NCBI RefSeq assembly: GCF_022921095.1 | Contig: NZ_CP095053.1 | Coordinates: 3,018,501 to 3,082,500 of the forward strand | Direction of reading: 5' to 3' | Origin: Hymenobacter aerilatus | GTDB lineage: Bacteria; Bacteroidota; Bacteroidia; Cytophagales; Hymenobacteraceae | DNA length: 64,000 bases | Shown: positions 17,539-27,519 of the stretch, piece by piece | Layout: the number at the start of each line of letters is the position of its first letter | Position numbering within the stretch: position 1 is the stretch's first letter | Made by a program: the position numbers and the translations under genes | The notes under the pieces: generated by a model | Seen by the model: only the letters and a program-made list of their open reading frames with translations | What the model was told of the DNA's origin: nothing | Database searches by the model: none

Positions 17539-18613
17539 ATTTCTCCAGCTCGTCTACGATGGTGATTGTAGCTGCTGGGCGCGCCAGCGCTAGGGCGTTG
17601 CTTGCTACTTGTTGCCGGCGCTCGGGCTGATGCAGCAGGGCCAAGGCTTCGTCGTAGAGACGGGTGGCGGCCTGGCTATCCGTCACCAGCAGGGCGGCGT
17701 TGCGCTGCACCAGAGCCATGGCATTTTTGGTTTGGTGGTCTTCGGCCACGTTGGGCGAGGGCACCAAGATACTTGGCTTGCCCGTGAGGCACAGCTCCGA
17801 CACTGACAACGCCCCGGCCCGACTCACTACTACATCAGCAACGGCGTAGGCCAAATCCATACGTTGGATGAACTCCAGGGCGTGCAAACCATTTGCCGCA
17901 TAGGGCACAGCGGCTGGTGCAGCTTGGGGGTAGTAGGTTTTGCCGGTTTGCCAGAGCAACTGTATCCCTCCTTGCTGTAAGCGCGGTAGCGCGGCGGCTG
18001 TGGCCTCGTTGAGCGTACGAGCACCCAGGCTACCCCCTACTACCAAGAGCACTGGTCGGCTGGCATCGAGCCCGAAAAAGGCCAGCGCCTCGGCGCGGCT
18101 GCCGCTGGCAATTTCGGCGCGCACAGGGTTGCCTGTAAGTACCAGCTTATCAGCGGGGAAAAACTTTTCCATGCCTTCGTAGGCCACGCAAATGCGGTCG
18201 ACGCGGCGGGCCAGGAGCTTGTTGACGAGGCCAGCGTACGAGTTTTGCTCCTGAATGAGGGACGGAATGCCGCGCGAGGTGGCAGCCAGCAGTACCGGTG
18301 CCGAGGCATATCCTCCTACCCCTACCACCGCATCGGGCTGGAACTCTTCGAGCAGCCGCCCCGCCTTGCGTACTGACCGGAACACGCGCACCGGAAACAT
18401 CAGGTTCTGGGGTGTCAGGCGGCGCTGCAAGCCCGTCACGTCGAGGCCCACAATGCGGTAGCCCGCTTCGGGCACGCGCGTCATCTCCATGCGGCCGTTG
18501 GCGCCCACAAAAAGGATTTCCGCATCGGGGTGGCGACGGCGCAGCTCATTGGCAATAGCCACGGCCGGGAAGATGTGGCCGCCCGTACCGCCGCCGCTGA
18601 TGATTACTTTCAT
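17513..18613 (-). CDS. murG: Undecaprenyl-PP-MurNAc-pentapeptide GlcNAc transferase
   Basis: The 366-residue GT28 glycosyltransferase converts lipid I to lipid II at the inner face of the membrane. The N-terminal glycine loop ISGGGTGGHIFPAVAIANEL (residues 4-23) is diagnostic. GVGGYASAPVL near residue 100, NSYAGLVNKLLAR near 127, and the C-terminal nucleotide-binding SRAGALSVSELCLTGKPSILVPSP near 265-288 complete the family pattern. The C-terminal eight residues come from an AT-rich repeat and are probably dispensable. ATG at 18613. A 30-bp perfect inverted repeat separates it from ftsW. Confidence 0.97.
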   Translation of the reverse strand: MKVIISGGGTGGHIFPAVAIANELRRRHPDAEILFVGANGRMEMTRVPEAGYRIVGLDVTGLQRRLTPQNLMFPVRVFRSVRKAGRLLEEFQPDAVVGVGGYASAPVLLAATSRGIPSLIQEQNSYAGLVNKLLARRVDRICVAYEGMEKFFPADKLVLTGNPVRAEIASGSRAEALAFFGLDASRPVLLVVGGSLGARTLNEATAAALPRLQQGGIQLLWQTGKTYYPQAAPAAVPYAANGLHALEFIQRMDLAYAVADVVVSRAGALSVSELCLTGKPSILVPSPNVAEDHQTKNAMALVQRNAALLVTDSQAATRLYDEALALLHQPERRQQVASNALALARPAATITIVDELEKLITNQKID

Positions 18614-18640
18614 TTGGTTTTAGATATTAACTCTAGTCTT

Positions 18641-18727
18641 CATGCTGAGCCAGTCGAAGCATCTCTACCGTGCGTAATCAATTACTATTGGGCGAAGCGG
18701 TAGAGATGCTTCGACTGGCTCAGCATG
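18641..18727. repeat. GTCGAAGCATCTC palindromic repeat, copy 1
   Basis: A perfect 30-bp inverted repeat (18641-18670 with 18698-18727) has a 27-base loop. The core TGCTGAGCCAGTCGAAGC recurs, with one indel, in the repeat at 52541-52634. It sits between ftsW and murG, where it could fold in the polycistronic mRNA. Confidence 0.8.
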
Positions 18728-18783
18728 ACAGTCTGTGCTGTTGACGTTCGGTAGGCGGACGGCTACAAGCCGCCCCTACTACC

Positions 18784-19962
18784 CTACCCCATGGCTACCC
18801 GCGGAATACGGGCGGTGTCGGCGGGCTCGCCCACCATCGGGCGCACCTCCCGCTCGCCCCGACTCACAGCCAGGATAATACCGATACTGATACCGGTGAA
18901 AATAAGCGAGGTACCACCCATACTCAGCAACGGTAAGGGTAGGCCCGTAATCGGCCCCAGGCCCACGGCTACACCCATATTTACCATAGCCTGCAACACC
19001 AGACTGAAGCTCAGGCCCGCTGACAGCAGCCCGCCAAAGGCGCCAGCGCTGTTCATCACGGTTTTCAGCCCTCGATACAGAAAAGCTAGGTATAGGAACA
19101 GCACGAATGTGCCGCCCACTAGGCCGTACTCCTCGATAATCACGGCATAAATGAAGTCGGAATACGGGTGCGGGAGGATGTTGCGCTCGGTGCTCTTGCC
19201 GGGGCCTTTGCCCGTGACACCGCCTGTAGCAATGGCTATGTAGCTGTGCTCCAGCTGAAACGGCACCGGCTTCGATTTATCGGTGAAACTCGACACGCGG
19301 CTCATTACCGTCTTGTAGCGCTGACCCGAAGCCAGCCCTACCCCGCCCACTACCAAGCCAATGGCCACCATCACGGCCATTTGTTTCAGCGGCACACGAC
19401 CAATAAACATCAGCAACAGACACGTAATGAACAGCAACAACGCCGTAGAAGCATTACTCATGATGATGATGCCGCAGATCAGTCCTACCCACAGCATCAC
19501 AGGAAGCAGCGTCGTTTTGAAATCCTGCACGTGCTGCTGGCGACGACTCAACATACTGGCTAAATGCGCAATAAGCGCCAGCTTGGCCAAATCAGAAGGC
19601 TGGAAGGTTTGGTTGATAACCGGAATGGTGAGCCAGCGGGAAGCATCATTGAGGGTAGTGCCGCCAAAAAAGAACGTGAACAGCAGCAGCGGCACCGATA
19701 ACAGCAGCGCGTACAGCGACAGGCGCGAGTAGTAGCGGTAGTCGATGCGGTGGGCCAGCCACATGAAAAACAGTCCCACCAGAATTAGCCCAGTGTGCTT
19801 AATTAGAAAATACTCGGTATTGCCGCCCATCTTCTTGTAAGCCAGCGTACCCGTAGCCGAGTACACCACCGCAATACTGATCAGCGAAAACAAAATCACA
19901 ATACCCCACAGGACCGGGTCGCCCTTGAGGTTGCGTTGCAGCCAGTTTTTAATGGGTTCCAT
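18784..19962 (-). CDS. ftsW: Lipid II polymerase / SEDS protein FtsW
   Basis: This 392-residue protein of the SEDS family has about ten membrane segments. It polymerises lipid II together with the transpeptidase FtsI at the septum. DLAKLALIAHLASML, the LEHSYIAIATGGVTGKGPGKS segment (periplasmic loop with the family GxGxGxS-like pattern), PHPYSDFIYAVIIEEYGLVGG and GLPLPLLSMGGTSL are SEDS signatures. ATG at 19962 was chosen because it directly precedes the first hydrophilic helix and membrane segment; an upstream reading to 20067 adds a non-conserved tail. It lies in the normal place between murD and murG. Confidence 0.95.
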   Translation of the reverse strand: MEPIKNWLQRNLKGDPVLWGIVILFSLISIAVVYSATGTLAYKKMGGNTEYFLIKHTGLILVGLFFMWLAHRIDYRYYSRLSLYALLLSVPLLLFTFFFGGTTLNDASRWLTIPVINQTFQPSDLAKLALIAHLASMLSRRQQHVQDFKTTLLPVMLWVGLICGIIIMSNASTALLLFITCLLLMFIGRVPLKQMAVMVAIGLVVGGVGLASGQRYKTVMSRVSSFTDKSKPVPFQLEHSYIAIATGGVTGKGPGKSTERNILPHPYSDFIYAVIIEEYGLVGGTFVLFLYLAFLYRGLKTVMNSAGAFGGLLSAGLSFSLVLQAMVNMGVAVGLGPITGLPLPLLSMGGTSLIFTGISIGIILAVSRGEREVRPMVGEPADTARIPRVAMG

Positions 19963-20068
19963 GAGGTGAGATGGTGAGTTTGTCGTTTTGGCAGCGCGGA
20001 TTGTGTGAGAAGTCAAGTATGTAATGAGCAGAGAGTTGATGTTCGGGTTGAACATCTCACTCACCATC

Positions 20069-21430
20069 TCACGATTTCACCATCTCACCAACTGCCGCTG
20101 CGAATTGTCTACCCCGGTCTTCGTAATTTTTGAACAGGTCGAAGGAGGCGCAGGCGGGCGAGAGCAGCACCACGTCGCCGGGACGAGCCAGGGCGGCGGC
20201 GCGCTCTACAGCATCGGTCATGCGCTGGGTTTCAACGAGGTAGGGTACCACGCCGGTGAAGGCGTTGCGCAGCTTATCGTTGTCGACGCCCAGGCAAATC
20301 AGCGCTTTCACGCGCTCCTGCGCTAGGGGCAACAGCGAGGTGTAATCGTTGCCTTTGTCCGTGCCGCCGGCAATCCAGATGATAGGTTTGGTGATACCGT
20401 CCAGGGCATACCAGGCAGCTTCCACGTTGGTGGCCTTGGAGTCGTTGATGAACGTAGCGCCGTTGATTTCGCCCACGGGTTGTAAGCGGTGGTCGGCGTT
20501 ACGGAAAGTTGCCAGGGCACTCTCAATTTGCTCACGTTCTATCCCCGCCACGCGGGCGCAGAGCACGGCCGCCAATATGTTCTGCCGGTTATGCTGACCG
20601 ATGAGCGGCGAATTGATGGTGCTGATTTCCTCAGTTTTGCTATAAAAGCCGGGCAGCAAGTCCAAACGTATTAGGCTTTCTTCTTCGTAGTAGCCTGCCA
20701 GGTGAAAATCGGAGCGATGATGCAGGCTGAAGGGCAACTGCCGCACCGGCCGAAATGCCCCTTGGAAGTAGCGCTGGATGTTCTCGTCGTCGGCGTTGTA
20801 GATGAAGTAGCCGTTGCTGTCCTGGCTGCGCATAATACGCAACTTGGACTCAGCATATTTTTCCAACGAATACTCGTAGCGGTCAAGATGGTCGGGGGTG
20901 ATGTTGAGCAGCACCGATACCCAAGGCTGGAAGTCGTGCGTGTCGTCGAGCTGGAAGCTGCTCAGCTCCACCACGTAGTAGTCGTGCTGGTCTTCAATTA
21001 CCTGCTCGGCCAAGGAGTAGCCCACGTTGCCGGCCAGCCCTACCTTCAGGCCAGCTTCTTTCAGCAAATGGTAGGTGAGCAGTGTGGTGGTGGTTTTGCC
21101 GTTGGTACCCGTGATGCAGATGCACTTAGCGTTGGTGTAGCGCCCGGCTAGCTCAATCTCAGAAATAATGGGGATTTGTTTTTCCCTTATCTGCTGAATA
21201 ATAGGTGCTTTCTCTGGAATACCGGGACTTTTCACTACCTCGTCGGCAGCTAGAATTCGCTCTTCGGTATGCTGATTTTCCTCAAACTCAATGCCCACTG
21301 CCGTCAGCTTTTCCTTGTAGTGCGGCTGAATTGGGCTTTTATCGGATACAAATACGGTGTGTCCTTTGGCCTGCGCCAATAGCGCCGCCCCTACCCCACT
21401 TTCCGCAGCTCCTAAAATGACGATGTTCAT
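20069..21430 (-). CDS. murD: UDP-N-acetylmuramoyl-L-alanine--D-glutamate ligase
   Basis: This 453-residue Mur ligase adds D-Glu to UDP-MurNAc-L-Ala. The N-terminal domain starts MNIVILGAAESGVGAALLA. The ATP loop ITGTNGKTTTTLLTYHLL is near residue 109. VVELSSFQLDD (near 155), the GQHNRQNILAA (near 270) and FINDSKATNVEAAWYAL (near 310) blocks are MurD-specific. SPACASFDLFKNYEDRGRQF near the C terminus is also diagnostic. ATG at 21430. It is preceded by mraY and followed by ftsW. Confidence 0.97.
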   Translation of the reverse strand: MNIVILGAAESGVGAALLAQAKGHTVFVSDKSPIQPHYKEKLTAVGIEFEENQHTEERILAADEVVKSPGIPEKAPIIQQIREKQIPIISEIELAGRYTNAKCICITGTNGKTTTTLLTYHLLKEAGLKVGLAGNVGYSLAEQVIEDQHDYYVVELSSFQLDDTHDFQPWVSVLLNITPDHLDRYEYSLEKYAESKLRIMRSQDSNGYFIYNADDENIQRYFQGAFRPVRQLPFSLHHRSDFHLAGYYEEESLIRLDLLPGFYSKTEEISTINSPLIGQHNRQNILAAVLCARVAGIEREQIESALATFRNADHRLQPVGEINGATFINDSKATNVEAAWYALDGITKPIIWIAGGTDKGNDYTSLLPLAQERVKALICLGVDNDKLRNAFTGVVPYLVETQRMTDAVERAAALARPGDVVLLSPACASFDLFKNYEDRGRQFAAAVGEMVKS

Positions 21431-21516
21431 AGTTCGTTTGATGAGTTTAGCCCGCAGAAGACGCAGACCTCAGCGCCCTCTGCGAAAACACTGCGTCCTT
21501 TGCGGGCTAAAGTCCA

Positions 21517-22737
21517 TTACCTCAATTTTAAAGTAACCAGCGTCAGCACCGCCAACATGATACCCACAATCCAGAAACGCGACACGATTTTGGACTCGTG
21601 GTAGCCTAGCTTCTGGTAGTGGTGGTGCAGGGGCGACATGCGCAGCAAACGCCTACCCTCGCCGTACTTTTTACGGGTGTATTTGAAGTAGCTCACCTGC
21701 ACAATCACCGACAGGTTCTCAATCAGAAACACCCCGCACAGCACCGGAATTAGCAATTCTTTACGGATGATAAGGGCCAGCACGGCAATGATGCCGCCAA
21801 TGGCCAACGAGCCAGTGTCGCCCATAAACACCTGCGCGGGGTAGGAATTATACCACAAGAAACCCACGCACGCCCCCACAAACGCAGTACAGAACACTAC
21901 CAACTCCCCGGAGTTTGGAATATACATAACATCCAGATAGTCAGCCAGTACCGAGTTACCACTCACAAAGGCGAAGATGGCAATGGTAGTCCCGATGATG
22001 GCCGAGGTGCCGGCCGCCAGCCCGTCGAGGCCGTCGGTGATGTTAGCGCCATTGCTGACGGCCGTGATAATGACGATGACGATGGGAATGTAGAGGAAGG
22101 CGTAGAGGCCGTTGAAATACGGCCCGGCGTAGCTGAACAGGTTGCCGTAGTTCAGCTCATTGTTTTTGGCGAAGGGGATGGTCGTAATCATCAGCTTCAC
22201 GTCCTGGTATACGGTGCTGGCATCCACAGCCGAGAGCTGGCCGTCGGGCAGCAGGTACTGGCGCACGGTCACGTCGTTGGAAAAAAACAGCACCCACCCT
22301 ACCGTGATGCCCAGCCCTACCTGGCCCAGCACCTTAAAGCGGCCGGCCAAGCCTTCTTTGTCCTTCTTCACTACCTTAATATAGTCGTCGAGAAAGCCAA
22401 TCAGACCGAGCCATACCGTGCTCAGCAGCATCAGAATGGTATAGATGTTATCGAGACGGGCAAACAGCAGCACCGGTACCAGAATAGCCAGCAGGATGAT
22501 CAGGCCACCCATGGTGGGGGTACCTTTTTTCTCCATTTGGCCCTGCAACCCCAGGTCGCGGATGCCCTCGCCAATCTGGCGGCGCTGCAACACGCGGATG
22601 AGACGCCCCCCAAATACCTGGGCAATCAGCAGGGAAGTGATGACGGCCATGGCCGCCCGAAATGTGGTATACTGAAACACCCCCGCGCCCGGTAGGTGGT
22701 AGGTTTTGTATAAAAACGTGAAGAGGTGGTAGAGCAT
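21517..22737 (-). CDS. mraY: Phospho-N-acetylmuramoyl-pentapeptide transferase
   Basis: This 406-residue polytopic enzyme joins UDP-MurNAc-pentapeptide to undecaprenyl phosphate, forming lipid [14 protein letters not shown] (near residue 72), [21 protein letters not shown] (near 112), [16 protein letters not shown] (near 233) and [18 protein letters not shown] (near 305) carry the catalytic Asp and Mg-binding residues. [23 protein letters not shown] is the cytosolic His loop. A roughly 50-residue insert around residues 160-210 accounts for the extra length over E. coli MraY and is common in Bacteroidota. ATG at 22737. Confidence 0.97.
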   Translation of the reverse strand: MLYHLFTFLYKTYHLPGAGVFQYTTFRAAMAVITSLLIAQVFGGRLIRVLQRRQIGEGIRDLGLQGQMEKKGTPTMGGLIILLAILVPVLLFARLDNIYTILMLLSTVWLGLIGFLDDYIKVVKKDKEGLAGRFKVLGQVGLGITVGWVLFFSNDVTVRQYLLPDGQLSAVDASTVYQDVKLMITTIPFAKNNELNYGNLFSYAGPYFNGLYAFLYIPIVIVIITAVSNGANITDGLDGLAAGTSAIIGTTIAIFAFVSGNSVLADYLDVMYIPNSGELVVFCTAFVGACVGFLWYNSYPAQVFMGDTGSLAIGGIIAVLALIIRKELLIPVLCGVFLIENLSVIVQVSYFKYTRKKYGEGRRLLRMSPLHHHYQKLGYHESKIVSRFWIVGIMLAVLTLVTLKLR

Positions 22738-22811
22738 GAGCGCAGGAAATCAGCGAAAAAAGACAGTCTGGACAATTCCAAACCGCAAAGGTTTGGCTTT
22801 TTGCCGAGGCG

Positions 22812-23039
22812 TCAGGTATTGCGTTTGTTCTGAATTTGATTAGTGCCGGTCACCGTCCACGGGCCGGGTAGGGCATCGTGGTAGGTGGTGTGCACGGTGC
22901 GCAGTTGCTGCACCAGCGCATCGGCCCGGATCAGCGTGGTAGACAGCGCCGGACTAACAGGGTGGTGCGACGTGCCATTTTTTTCGGTTTGCTGCATCCA
23001 CCAAGTGGGGGTAGCAGAACTACTCGGGTTCTTCTTCAT
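22812..23039 (-). CDS. Small hypothetical protein inside the dcw cluster
   Basis: This 75-residue reading frame lies between murE and mraY. Its ATG overlaps the murE stop (ATGA), the same junction seen at rsmH, ftsL/ftsI and mraZ, which argues for translation. It has no signal peptide or membrane segment. It is polar and Thr/His-rich with a central Ala-Leu-Val stretch (ALSTTLIRADALVQQLRTVH) that could form a helix. I do not recognise a family. It could be a Hymenobacter-specific accessory wall protein or a decayed spacer frame. Confidence 0.5.
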   Translation of the reverse strand: MKKNPSSSATPTWWMQQTEKNGTSHHPVSPALSTTLIRADALVQQLRTVHTTYHDALPGPWTVTGTNQIQNKRNT

Positions 23040-24508
23040 TTTTCCAACAGCTCAAACATCTCGCGCAGCACCTGCTTATCGTCGAACGGTGCGCGCACTC
23101 CCTTCATCTCTTGGTAGGTTTCGTGGCCTTTGCCGGCTACCAGCACAATATCGCCGGGCTGGGCTAGCGCCACCGCCGTTTTGATGGCCTCGCGCCGGTC
23201 GGCAATGGTCAGTACCTTGCCCATATCGGCTGGGGCCACGCCCGCCTGCATCTGATGCAGAATATCGTTGGGGTCCTCGAAACGCGGATTATCGGCGGTT
23301 AAGATTACGCGCTCAGAACCCTGGCAGGCCAGTTTCGCCATAATGGGACGCTTGGCCGCGTCGCGGTTTCCGCCGCAGCCTACCACCGTAATCACCTGCT
23401 GCCGCGGCTGGCGGATGTCGGCAATAGTATCAAGCACATTCTCGAGGGCGTCGGGTGTGTGAGCATAGTCCACGATGCCCGTCACGCGGGTGTGCGCCGA
23501 TACCACCGGCTCAAACCGCCCTGGTGCCGACAGCAGGCCGGACAGGATGGTTAGCACCGCGTCGGCGTCTTCGCCCAGCAACACCGCCGCGCCATACACG
23601 GCCAGCAGGTTGTAGGCGTTGAACACGCCAATGAGGCGGAACTGCACTTCGCGGCCGTCTACTTCCAGGTGCAGACCGTGCACGGCGTTTTCGAGCAGCT
23701 TACCCCGGAACGTCCCTACCCCCCGCAGCCCGTACGATTCGCGCTGGGCCACCGTATTTTGCAGCATCACCGGGCCACGCTTGTCGTCGGCGTTGGTGAG
23801 GGCAAAGGCAGTTTTCGGGAGCTTGTCGAAGAAGCCTTTCTTGGCCTTCAGGTAGGCGTCGAAGGTGCCGTGGTAGTCGAGGTGGTCGTGAGTGAGGTTG
23901 GTGAAGATGCCTCCCGCGAAGTGCAGACCCGTAATGCGGTGCTGCACCACAGCATGCGAGCTAACCTCCATAAACACGTAGGCGCAGCCGGCCCGCACCA
24001 TGCGCGCCAGCAGCTCGTTTAGCCGAATAGCGTCGGGCGTGGTATGGGTGGCCGGAATCACCTCCTCATCAATCTGATTCTGCACCGTGCTCAGCAGGCC
24101 CACATGGTAGCCCAACTCCCGGAACAGCTTGTGCAGCAAGGTAGCGCAGGTGGTTTTGCCGTTGGTACCCGTTACGCCTACCAGCTGTAGTTTCTGAGAA
24201 GGGTGGTCGTAGAACGTGGCAGCCATCAGGGCCATGGCGGCGGCACTGTCGGGCACCAGCACGTAACTCACGGCGTCAGCTCGCTCGTCGGGTAGGGTTT
24301 CGCACACCACCACAGCAGCGCCTTGCTCCACCGCTTTTGGTATGAACTGGTGACCATCAGCGGCCACTCCGCGCAGGGCGAAAAATACCGTGCCCGGCCC
24401 GACCTGACGCGAGTCGAGGGTAAGGCCCTGCACCTCTACTTCGGTAGGGCCCTGTTGGTCAAGCACCGGAATGCCGGTGAGGAGCGCAGAAAGAGAATGT
24501 GTTGTCAA
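23036..24508 (-). CDS. murE: UDP-MurNAc-L-Ala-D-Glu--2,6-diaminopimelate ligase
   Basis: This 490-residue Mur ligase adds the third stem-peptide residue. The N-terminal LTLDSRQVGPGTVFFALRG is the MurE uridine-binding block. VTGTNGKTTCATLLHKLF (near 110) binds ATP, EVSSHAVVQHRITGL (near 180) follows the carbamylated-Lys region, and DYAHTPDALENVLDTI (near 348) starts the C-terminal domain. The amino-acid selector DNPRFEDPNDI (near 405) resembles the DNPR motif of meso-diaminopimelate-specific enzymes. The start is TTG at 24508, with no ATG in frame nearby. The stop overlaps the start of the 75-residue gene. Confidence 0.96.
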   Translation of the reverse strand: MTTHSLSALLTGIPVLDQQGPTEVEVQGLTLDSRQVGPGTVFFALRGVAADGHQFIPKAVEQGAAVVVCETLPDERADAVSYVLVPDSAAAMALMAATFYDHPSQKLQLVGVTGTNGKTTCATLLHKLFRELGYHVGLLSTVQNQIDEEVIPATHTTPDAIRLNELLARMVRAGCAYVFMEVSSHAVVQHRITGLHFAGGIFTNLTHDHLDYHGTFDAYLKAKKGFFDKLPKTAFALTNADDKRGPVMLQNTVAQRESYGLRGVGTFRGKLLENAVHGLHLEVDGREVQFRLIGVFNAYNLLAVYGAAVLLGEDADAVLTILSGLLSAPGRFEPVVSAHTRVTGIVDYAHTPDALENVLDTIADIRQPRQQVITVVGCGGNRDAAKRPIMAKLACQGSERVILTADNPRFEDPNDILHQMQAGVAPADMGKVLTIADRREAIKTAVALAQPGDIVLVAGKGHETYQEMKGVRAPFDDKQVLREMFELLEK

Positions 24509-24536
24509 GAGTAAGAAACGACGCGACGGGCGCCGG

Positions 24537-26816
24537 TTAAGCTTTTGGTTTGGTTTCGGTCCGGCGCGGCGCCTGTTGAGTCAGAGACGACGGTGCCGCA
24601 CGTTTTTTGGCTGGCTCGGCAGGATAAGTCACGGCCGGCTTGGGTTCGGCAGCTACCGTGGGTAGTAGCACCGGCACCATCTGCCGGCCAATAGGTGCCA
24701 GCTCCAGCACCACGGTAGTACCTCTTTGTAGGGCACTACCCGCAGCCAAAGACTGACGCTGTACGCGGCCCGTGCCCACAGTTTTCACGCGCAAGCCTCG
24801 GTTTTCCAGCAAAAATAAGGCATCGCGCAGTGTCATGCCCTGCACGTTGGGCACCCGGTCGCGCGATACGGGCTGTGCCACCACCGCCAGCTTGGCCGAG
24901 TCGCGGGCCGGCGTCACGCGTACCCAGTCTTCGGCTACCGCCTGCGGCGCGTCCATTCCTATCGAGAGTTTTTCGCACACCAATTGCAGTTCATCCTGCA
25001 TGCCAGCGCGCACATAAGGCACCCGCGAGCGGGGGCCACTACCCCGTGCCAGCAAGGGCCGCTGGCTGGCCGCGTCGCGGGCCATGGCCTTATCGGCCAC
25101 TTCGCGGAACACTGGCGCGGCCACCGTGCCACCGTATATACGGCCGCGGCGGGGCGAGTCAATTACTACAATGCAGCTGTATTTGGGCTTATCGGCGGGG
25201 AAATAGCCGCAAAAGCTGGTGGAATACATGCGGGTGTAGCGGCCATTTTTGAACTTCCAGGCAGTGCCGGTTTTGCCGGCAATACTGTAGTCATCGGTTT
25301 TGATGCCGCGGGCCGAGCCATTCAGCACTACCCCTTTCAGCATGGATTGCAGCTTGGCAACGGTTTTATCCGAACAGATTTTTGGATTCAACACCCGCGC
25401 ATCAAAGCTCTCCAGCACCTTGTCGGCCTGCTTGATTTCTTTTACGATGATGGGCTCAATCTTCACGCCGTCGTTGGCAATAGCATTGTAAAACGCCAGC
25501 GTTTGCAACGGGGCCAGCTTCAGCTCGTAGCCGATGCTCATGGTAGAGAGGGAAGTACGGCTCCAGCTCCGGTCATTGGGGTCTTTTATATAGGGCCGTG
25601 CCTCGCCGGCCATCTGAAAGCCCAGCGGCTTATCTAGCCCGAAGCTCTTGAGGTGGTCGGTGTACTTCTCGGGGTTGGCCGAAAAATGGTCGTTGATGAG
25701 CTTCGCTACCCCAATGTTCGACGACTGCTCAATGGCCTTCTGAATAGTCACGCGGCCGTTGGGGTGGGTATCAGTTTTGATGGCGCCGGCAATCTTCATG
25801 GAGCCCGAGGTACCGGTGTTCACCGTGTCGGTCAACTCGATATCGGGGTCGTCCTCAAACAAGGCCATCATCGAAGCCAGCTTGAAGGTAGAACCCGGCT
25901 CGGTGCGGCCCTGGTCGGCAATGGCGTAGTTATAATTCTCGGTATACACGCCGTCGCCAATCTTGCCCAGGTTGGCAATGGCCTTGATTTCGCCGGTTTT
26001 CACCTCCATCAGCACCACGCAGCCGTACTGTGCATCGTTGTCTACTAACGACTTATACAAGGCGTTTTCGGCTACGTCCTGTAAGTTGATGTCGAGAGTT
26101 GTTCGGATATCGTAGCCGGCCTGGGCCTTCACTTCCGAGCCATCGTAGATGGGCTTGTTACCACCGGGTAGGCGCTCAAACAAGGCCTCACCGTCTTTGC
26201 CGGCCAAGCTGCGGTTGTAAGTAAACTCCAGCCCCGCACCATTCTTGTCTTCATTCAGGAAACCAATGGTGCGCTGGGCCAGCCCGCCAAACGGCCGGAA
26301 ACGCTTGTCGACCTTCTCGAAAATAACGCCGCCTTTGTTTTTACCCAGCCGAAAAATGGGCCACGTGGCCAGCTGCTTTTTCTCCTGAAAATTGATCTGC
26401 CGCGAGTTCAACCGGATATAGCGCACCACGGGCGAAGCGTTGCGAGCATTTTTGAGCTTGCGGGCATATTCCTGCGCCGACTTATCCCCGAAAAAGCGCG
26501 AGAGCAGCAGCCCCAGCGAGTCGGCCTTAAGGCGCAATAGGTCTTTATCAACCACGCTCGGGTCCCAGGCTACCCGGTAAAAGGGTAGCGAGGTAGCCAT
26601 GATGCTTTTGCCGTCGCCAGCCAGAATGGTGCCCCGCGTGGCAAATACTGGCTGGTACACCACCCGGCGCTCCTGCTCTAGTGCGCGCCACTTTGCTCCT
26701 TCCTCTTCCGACTGAATGCGCGACACCTTCCACACGATGGCCGCCGAAAACAGGCATACCCCCAGAAAGGCCAGGCGTACCCGCGTAACAATAGCTTTTT
26801 TTACGTTTCCCTTCAT
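24537..26816 (-). CDS. ftsI: Division-specific transpeptidase FtsI (PBP3-like) with PASTA domain
   Basis: This 759-residue class B penicillin-binding protein crosslinks septal peptidoglycan. There is one N-terminal membrane segment (about residues 11-28), then the dimerisation domain (about 50-240). The transpeptidase domain carries the active-site TEPGSTFKLASM (Ser near residue 308), SSN near 367, and KTGTAWK near 517. A PASTA-like domain (about 665-720, VPNVQGMTLRDALFLLENRGL) follows, then a Pro/Lys-rich tail. E. coli FtsI lacks PASTA, but many Bacteroidota FtsI have it. Its ATG overlaps the ftsL stop (ATGA). It works with FtsW encoded downstream. Confidence 0.95.
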   Translation of the reverse strand: MKGNVKKAIVTRVRLAFLGVCLFSAAIVWKVSRIQSEEEGAKWRALEQERRVVYQPVFATRGTILAGDGKSIMATSLPFYRVAWDPSVVDKDLLRLKADSLGLLLSRFFGDKSAQEYARKLKNARNASPVVRYIRLNSRQINFQEKKQLATWPIFRLGKNKGGVIFEKVDKRFRPFGGLAQRTIGFLNEDKNGAGLEFTYNRSLAGKDGEALFERLPGGNKPIYDGSEVKAQAGYDIRTTLDINLQDVAENALYKSLVDNDAQYGCVVLMEVKTGEIKAIANLGKIGDGVYTENYNYAIADQGRTEPGSTFKLASMMALFEDDPDIELTDTVNTGTSGSMKIAGAIKTDTHPNGRVTIQKAIEQSSNIGVAKLINDHFSANPEKYTDHLKSFGLDKPLGFQMAGEARPYIKDPNDRSWSRTSLSTMSIGYELKLAPLQTLAFYNAIANDGVKIEPIIVKEIKQADKVLESFDARVLNPKICSDKTVAKLQSMLKGVVLNGSARGIKTDDYSIAGKTGTAWKFKNGRYTRMYSTSFCGYFPADKPKYSCIVVIDSPRRGRIYGGTVAAPVFREVADKAMARDAASQRPLLARGSGPRSRVPYVRAGMQDELQLVCEKLSIGMDAPQAVAEDWVRVTPARDSAKLAVVAQPVSRDRVPNVQGMTLRDALFLLENRGLRVKTVGTGRVQRQSLAAGSALQRGTTVVLELAPIGRQMVPVLLPTVAAEPKPAVTYPAEPAKKRAAPSSLTQQAPRRTETKPKA

Positions 26817-27514
26817 TTCTTCGCAGGCTTAGGGGTACGCGCTTTCGGAGCTTCAATCATGCGGGGCGCGCGGGCAGGTGCGGCCACGGAGTCGGGCGGC
26901 AGTGCGCCGGCTTCTTCCTCGGCGGCTAGGCGGGCTAGCGAGTCTGCTACAATCCGCGCGGCCATCGAGTCGGCCGTGATGACGGGTAGGCGGTCCAGCT
27001 GCGCCTCGTCCAGTCGGCCGGCTGGCACCTTGATGCGGAACGGCGGCGAAGAACTTTCTACCAATCCATAAGCCGCTACTTTACGGGCTACCTCACTTTG
27101 CTTGCTAGCCTCCATATAATCAGAGGAAAGGGTAGTGAAGTCGGCGCGTAAGTCTTCGGTTTCCAGCTTCAGCTTCTGAATATTGCGATTCATGCGCGTG
27201 GCATAGTGCGTATTGCCGATGTAGAGCAGCGTCAGGAACATCACGAACAGTACGTGCGGCAGATAGCGCACCGGTAGCCCTTCGCGGAACAGTCCGTCCA
27301 TCCGCATCACGCGGTCTACTACCGTGAATACGCTCCAAGTGCTGACCGACCGGCGCGGGGCGCGGTAGGGCTCTGGCTCTTCCTCGGGCTCCGGTTCGGG
27401 CACGTGGATAGGCTCGGGCACTACCTCCGGCACAGGCATGGGCGCCGCCACCTCGCGCGGCACATTGGCGCGGGGAGGTGTTTTTTGCGGTGGTCTGACG
27501 GTATTAACGGCCAT
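26813..27514 (-). CDS. ftsL: FtsL-like divisome protein
   Basis: This 233-residue bitopic protein has a Pro/Glu-rich cytosolic region (about 1-60), one membrane segment (YLPHVLFVMFLTLLYIG, about 84-100) and a coiled-coil-like periplasmic part (RNIQKLKLETEDLRADF, about 109-150). This layout, plus position between rsmH and ftsI, identifies it as the FtsL homologue, which activates FtsWI. The C-terminal region (about 165-233) is Ala- and Pro-rich. The sequence is poorly conserved, as usual, so the name relies on topology and location. The stop overlaps the ftsI start. Confidence 0.8.
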   Translation of the reverse strand: MAVNTVRPPQKTPPRANVPREVAAPMPVPEVVPEPIHVPEPEPEEEPEPYRAPRRSVSTWSVFTVVDRVMRMDGLFREGLPVRYLPHVLFVMFLTLLYIGNTHYATRMNRNIQKLKLETEDLRADFTTLSSDYMEASKQSEVARKVAAYGLVESSSPPFRIKVPAGRLDEAQLDRLPVITADSMAARIVADSLARLAAEEEAGALPPDSVAAPARAPRMIEAPKARTPKPAKK

Positions 27515-27519
27515 GATTT

